Shown in pieces: positions 59,540-64,000 of a stretch of 64,000 nucleotides of DNA. Origin of the DNA: Taxillus chinensis (taxonomy: Eukaryota > Streptophyta > Magnoliopsida > Santalales > Loranthaceae); contig CM042088.1 of NCBI GenBank assembly GCA_023512835.1, forward strand, positions 29,165,164-29,229,163, read 5' to 3'. Under the pieces are notes generated by a model, which saw only the letters and a program-made list of their open reading frames with translations, did no database searches and was not told the DNA's origin. The stretch's first letter is position 1. Each line of letters begins with the position of its first letter. The position numbers and the translations under genes were made by a program.

Positions 59540-60451
59540 TGTAGGTATTGAGAGTTATCCATATGATAGAGTGGGCCCAATGTGGAGGACTCGGAGCCCC
59601 AAAGGCTAATTACGAGATTTTTGTGATATGGTCGAGTGATATTGTGCATGAGTCATCTTTTAAAGGTAAAAATATCTAAATGGTAATGTATTCATTAAAC
59701 GAAAAATTTTGATAAGAATTGGTTCTAATTTGGAGTATTTTTAATATTTTCTAGAATTTATTGGCAAAAAAGTATAAAAAGGAAAAGAAGAACCTTAATC
59801 CCTAAATTTCATTCATGTTCTTACCTAGAGAGGGAATGAAAGAGGAGAAGAGAGAGAAAGCAAGAGGAAAGTGGAGAAATAGTGTCCTGGGCTCAAATCA
59901 ATAGGAATTGATGTAGGGATTGGAACTATATATCTTTCTTCACCTATACCTTATCATTTGGTAGTGATTAAACTCATTAATTGTGGTAATTTTTTGTTTT
60001 TAGGATGTATATAGACGGAATAACTCATTTGCATGTAAGAGGTTGATTTTGGTGTTTTTAATGCATTTTGAGCCATGGTAGTGTACCTAGAATCCGTTAG
60101 GAGATGTTTAGGGATCAATTTTAGTTATATTTGGGGTGTGAGATGCCGGAAAAGTGGAGTTGTTGCTGCCTATTTTCGGTTTGCCACAGCCAACGAGGTG
60201 TTCTAGGTGGCATTAACACGATCGGTCACGACCGATGTTTAGTCGGTCGTGGCCAATAGATAGTGTGTAACCTGGGTAGATCGGTCACAACCAACAAAGA
60301 GCTAAAAATGTCATTTGGTGAAATTAATCATGGTCGATTTGGAGTTTGCCCTACCAATCAAGTCTTGGTCGCGGCAGATTGTCATCCGCCTGGACGACAC
60401 AAAGCTTGGGGTCCGATGTTGTTATGTTGATCTACCATGGCCGATCTCGTA
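59540..60451 (+). mobile_element. 5' part of a Gypsy-type LTR (I)
   Basis: It starts TGTAGGTATTG and has the layout of the other LTRs: a coding-free first half, a TATAAAAAGG box at 59775, then a purine-rich GAGAGAAAGC tract (59829-59880). It stops at 60451, where LTR H begins. The rest should lie beyond H, probably outside the window. Confidence 0.55.
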
Positions 60452-61307
60452 TGTCACACTCTGGATTTTCGACCCACGTAAACCAATTAATAAATCCTCA
60501 TGCCTGCACTCGAAGAGACAAGGGATTGGTGAAAAAACTTGGAAAGGGACCTTAGTACGTGTGCCGCCCCTAATCCACTTTTCATATGGAACACAATATA
60601 GAAATTTCATTTCAATCCAAACAAGACATACATAATTTTTTCACGGGGTTACATCATGTTCTTACAATCCAACCAAATACAAACAAACATAACAAGGTCT
60701 CCACCTCGGGTGAACCTTCTAGCCCCGTAAGCACCTAGTACAAACAAAGATAAACATAATAAGAGGGGTGAGCAATCACAACTCAGCATGGATTATGTCT
60801 ACCCGATCTATCCTAACTCATACTCTATACATAAATTATATGCATATGCTCATGTAATGTCACATATAATCCACAATCACATTCAATTATCACCATTTAT
60901 CATCATTTACTTTAGCCTCTCAGGGCCTAACACAATCCATACCTTTCAGGCTCCATTCACTTACTATGCCTCTCAAGCTCCATTTCCTTAACCTCAACTC
61001 ACAGTTTATACCTCTCCTGGTTCCATTACTTTTACCTTAGCCTCACAGCCCTCATTCACAAGGCATCTCATGCATCCACAACATCTCATGAAATAATCAA
61101 ATTTAGTTATGGCATCACATGCATATATCATAATAAATCATGACATCACACGCATATTGTAGTAAACCCCATCAAACCGAAGCCAATCAACACCATAACA
61201 CACATCGATTACGTAGACCTCCCATCGCAAGAATTGAGACCCCTTCGGTCGCCGCTGACACCAACTCGACCGTGATCAATCACATCGCTGTATTTCGCCT
61301 CTATAAG
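60452..61307 (-). mobile_element. 3' part of a Gypsy-type LTR (H), minus strand
   Basis: It starts in plus-strand order with TGTCACACTC and continues with CATGCCTGCACTCGAAGAGAC and GAGGGGTGAGCAA, parallel to the same region of LTR E (25620-26060). The preceding five bases TCGTA could be its target duplication. It is cut at 61307 by the Copia LTR, so its other end and second TCGTA are not visible. Confidence 0.65.
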
Positions 61308-62909
61308 TGATAATCCCAATATCCAAGCTAGATCGAGTGAGTATATGGGCTTGTATACAAAGAAGGGGGTGAACAGTATACTTAAAACTATTTCCTTGTA
61401 GTTTTAAGAGTAATGGTAATACTTAGAGGTACTTTGCATATGTAATTGGTATTTAGGATGGTATATTAGTGTCTCATGCAATATGGGTTAACAACAGGTA
61501 TGTATGAGAAGAAAAAGATAGAAACACACGGATTACGTGATTTGTTCAATGCGATCTACTCCACGATGGTGAGGGTGAACCTACACCGAGTCTAATCCAC
61601 TATATGCTTTTAGTACATTAGGGTCTAGCCCTTGTTACAACAGGATTAACTCTCTCTCTCTCTCTCTCTTCTTTTAAATGTAAATACAAAACAGTATTAC
61701 TTCAGTACTCACTCACTGTGAAAAACTGTCTCGCATAATTTGCCCTGCGCATTCAACTGCTTGCAACCGCTTGACCTTCAACCACTCCTTTGCCAAACTT
61801 ACACACCGTTTGTTGAATGTATAAGGAAGAAGAAGAACATATTAACTCACTATTATCTTGCTTATAAATCTTCGTCTCTTTCTTTCTGTATATGAACGAA
61901 TTACTCTGCGTCTCTTTTGTATCGCTACAGATACGTTTCTTGTATTCTGTGATATTTTGACGCCTCTCTTGAAGTAAGGCATATTCCTTACTTTTATAGG
62001 TCGGCCTTGTTAAGAAACCCTTCTGTTAGGGTGAAGCATGTTTCACCTTTTGATCTTTACCGTTGAAACATGTTACGCTAGTCTCGGATGACGTCCACGA
62101 GTTTCCTAAGACTTGGCGTGCTCGGAGATGTCGTCCGAGTGATAACTTACTTAAACGCGGTCTTCGGCATTTCGCATCTTCTACTAGCCACACCTCGTAG
62201 ATACATGTGCCTCGTAACCGCTGGTACTTCACAAGCTACCGCCGAGTCTTTATCTATGAATCTTCGAGTTTTAGTCTTCGAACCTTGAGAACCGATCTTC
62301 CACTTCTCCTGCCTCGGCTTCGGCTGGTAGAACCGGTGCTCAACCGACGTCTCACCCTACAAGCCTTTAAATACGAGTCTTCGTATTCGTGTCGTGACAC
62401 CCGCACTCTTCCTTGGTTAATCATCCGTTCACCTCAACGTGTCTACTAATCTTTAACCCCGTGAGATTCGACCTGTGAACTTCGACTCTATAACACCGTT
62501 ACTCGATACCCGATGGGTTTTCAAGCCTGGCAAGTCTTTGAGTCTCCGAGACGCTGCTCTACACTTGCGCCTTGAATCTTCGACCCTGGGATTTACGAGT
62601 TTGCGGCCTTGTATACCTTCGGTGGTGCTTCGAGCTTGCCGGCCCGATGATCTTTGACTTAACACATTCGAGTCTCGATGATCTTCTACCCAATACCTTA
62701 GAGTCACCCGATCTTCGACCCAAAGAATTTACGAGTCTCCGATTCGGATTTTCGACATTGGTGAGTACATAGTTAGACTCCCCTACGAGCTCACTCTAAG
62801 ATATCACTCTATGAAGTTATCCGACCTAGTACGAATCTTCGATCCAGCGTCTATCCTCTTCAGCATAATGTTGACAACAATGACAACCAATAAGATCATG
62901 GGAACAACA
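61308..62909 (-). repeat. 3' LTR of element J
   Basis: 1602 bp, TGTTGTTCCC to TTATCA on the minus strand. It carries TTCGA-rich short repeats at 62250-62770 and a (TC)n run at about 61650-61668. Confidence 0.85.
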
Positions 62910-63060
62910 ATCTCCCCCTTTGGAATTGTTGGCAACATATGTGAACATGCTCTGAGCCTACAAACCTCCGAGACTCTCCCCCTGAATACCTCACACTGTA
63001 CTCCCCCTGCATACAGTACACTCTTGTCTCCCCCTTTGCTAACCAATTGCAAATAAAGAA
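62910..63060 (-). other. Polypurine tracts of element J
   Basis: AAAGGGGGAGAT directly precedes the LTR (62910-62921). Three more GGGGGAG copies, seen as CTCCCCC on the plus strand, lie upstream near 62976, 63001 and 63030. Multiplied polypurine tracts are a described Sirevirus trait. Confidence 0.8.
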
Positions 63061-63081
63061 GGGGAACCCCATGTAATACCG

Positions 63082-63996
63082 TTAGGCATGAGGAGGGAAC
63101 TGCACAGACAATCCGTGTCTGTGTCTATCAAACAATTCGATGGATAAAGGTTTGGTGAGGATATCAGCAGTTTGTGCCTTCGTGGGAACATACACCGCTT
63201 GCACATTTCCCTCTTCCATTTGCTCTTTGATGTAGTGACAACGATAATCAATATGCTTAGTCTTCGAGTGATGAACAAGATTCCTGTTGATGTTAATCGC
63301 ACTCGGGTTATCACACCAAATATTAACAGTAACTCCACACCCACTCCCAAGTCCGACGGTTGTGTGTTCATCCATACCACTTAAGTACATGTAGCATGTG
63401 CAGCTACATATTCGGCTTTGGCCGTGTCGCAGGCCACATTGTTTAAGTGTGTTGCATGGTCGAGTCATAAGCGGCTAGAGCCCAGATAAAAAACCGCAAC
63501 CACCGGGTAACGTCCGTCATCAATATTTCCAGCTGACCGCATCGGTGTATGCATGTAGTTCAATGGAGTCCTAGGAGGATACCACAACCCCATTTCTAAT
63601 GTACCATGTAGGTATATAAGGATCCGTTTGACCGCCAAAGAAGTGAGACTCCTTAGGATATACTTAATATCTACTTACCTGACACACAACTTGCATAAAA
63701 TGAGGTCTAGATGCTGTAATGTACAAGAAGTAGCCAATCATGCCTCGATACTCCTTCTGATTGACACTAGAGCCTTCCTGATCCTTGTGTAGTTTGCATC
63801 CTGTAGCCATTGGCGTTCCAACAGGCTTACTATCTTTCATACCATACTTCTTTAGCAGTTTTTTAGCATACTTATGCTGTGATATGAAAATTCCCTCAGA
63901 TGTTTGCCTTATTTGCAGCCCTAAGAAGTATGTCAGTTCTCCTATGAGAGACATTTCAAATTCATCACTCATTTTTTTCGCAAATTCTTCACACAA
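63082..63996 (-). pseudogene. pol: RT end and RNase H of element J
   Basis: The minus-strand frame from 63996 gives MCEEFAKKMSDEFEMSLIGE, YFLGLQIRQTSEGIF and YGMKDSKPVGTPMATG, the last third of a Sirevirus RT. RNase H follows, with WCDNPSAININRN, HSKTKHIDYRCHYIKE and ADILTKPL, ending at 63082. A stop after the RT part (CQVSRY-stop) and frame changes at 63470-63663 break the frame between them. Confidence 0.85.
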
Positions 63997-64000
63997 CCTT

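Larger units (their letters stand above)
61308..64000 (-). mobile_element. Copia (Sirevirus-like) element J, 3' part
   Basis: On the minus strand the window holds, in order, the end of RT, RNase H, repeated polypurine tracts and the 3' LTR. The LTR matches that of element F at the left edge. The gag and 5' LTR lie beyond 64000. The five bases outside the LTR are ATAAG; the partner is off the window. Confidence 0.85.

Overview
This is a 64 kb piece of a plant nuclear genome, very probably a eudicot. The evidence is an extra-large G protein (XLG) gene with introns, LTR retrotransposons with initiator-Met tRNA primer sites, hAT-type MITEs, AT-rich introns and long GA/TC microsatellites. There are no bacterial operons, no rRNA or tRNA genes I can support, and no CRISPR array. 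Almost everything outside the XLG exons is transposable-element DNA.

Left part (1-31,800): a nested retrotransposon stack. A Copia (Sirevirus-type) element has a 5' LTR at 1078-5043. That LTR is split by a Gypsy-type insertion (2314-4770) and is followed by a primer site and a broken gag. This gag is cut at 6893 by a Gypsy 5' LTR, called C here, which runs to 28438 because three other insertions sit inside it. They are solo LTR D (7556-10183, itself carrying a 512-bp hAT MITE), solo LTR B (10358-25480) and solo LTR E (25620-27580). B in turn carries a complete 12.7-kb Copia/Sirevirus element, K (11717-24430). D, B, K and the MITE have exact target-site duplications, and E has one with a single mismatch, so the order of insertion can be read from the sequence. 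Element K has gag, pol and a third ORF. That ORF has a plant-transposon-type N-terminal domain and a C-terminal region resembling a Ulp1/C48 peptidase that has lost its catalytic cysteine. Remnants of a chromovirus integrase and chromodomain follow at 30,440-31,780, split by a MITE.

Right part (32,568-58,412): one XLG gene on the minus strand spread over about 26 kb. I could place exons 1-4 and 6-8 with clean splice sites and matching phases. Exon 5 is present but contains an in-frame TAG and cannot be joined in phase to exon 6, so the locus looks like a pseudogene or carries assembly errors. The large introns hold a decayed Copia element (about 40,475-45,071), two tandem copies of a LINE-type DUF4283 unit (45,580-49,620), an 851-bp hAT-like MITE (50,899-51,749), tandem LTR-like repeats (53,430-54,066) and a possible small plus-strand gene with a TATA box (55,848-56,591).

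Right edge (59,540-64,000): pieces of two Gypsy LTRs in opposite orientation, then the 3' LTR, repeated polypurine tracts and RT/RNase H end of a second Copia element. It belongs to the same family as the one at the left edge but lies on the minus strand and runs off the window. Coordinates of degraded elements are approximate. All similarity statements are by eye, without database searches.
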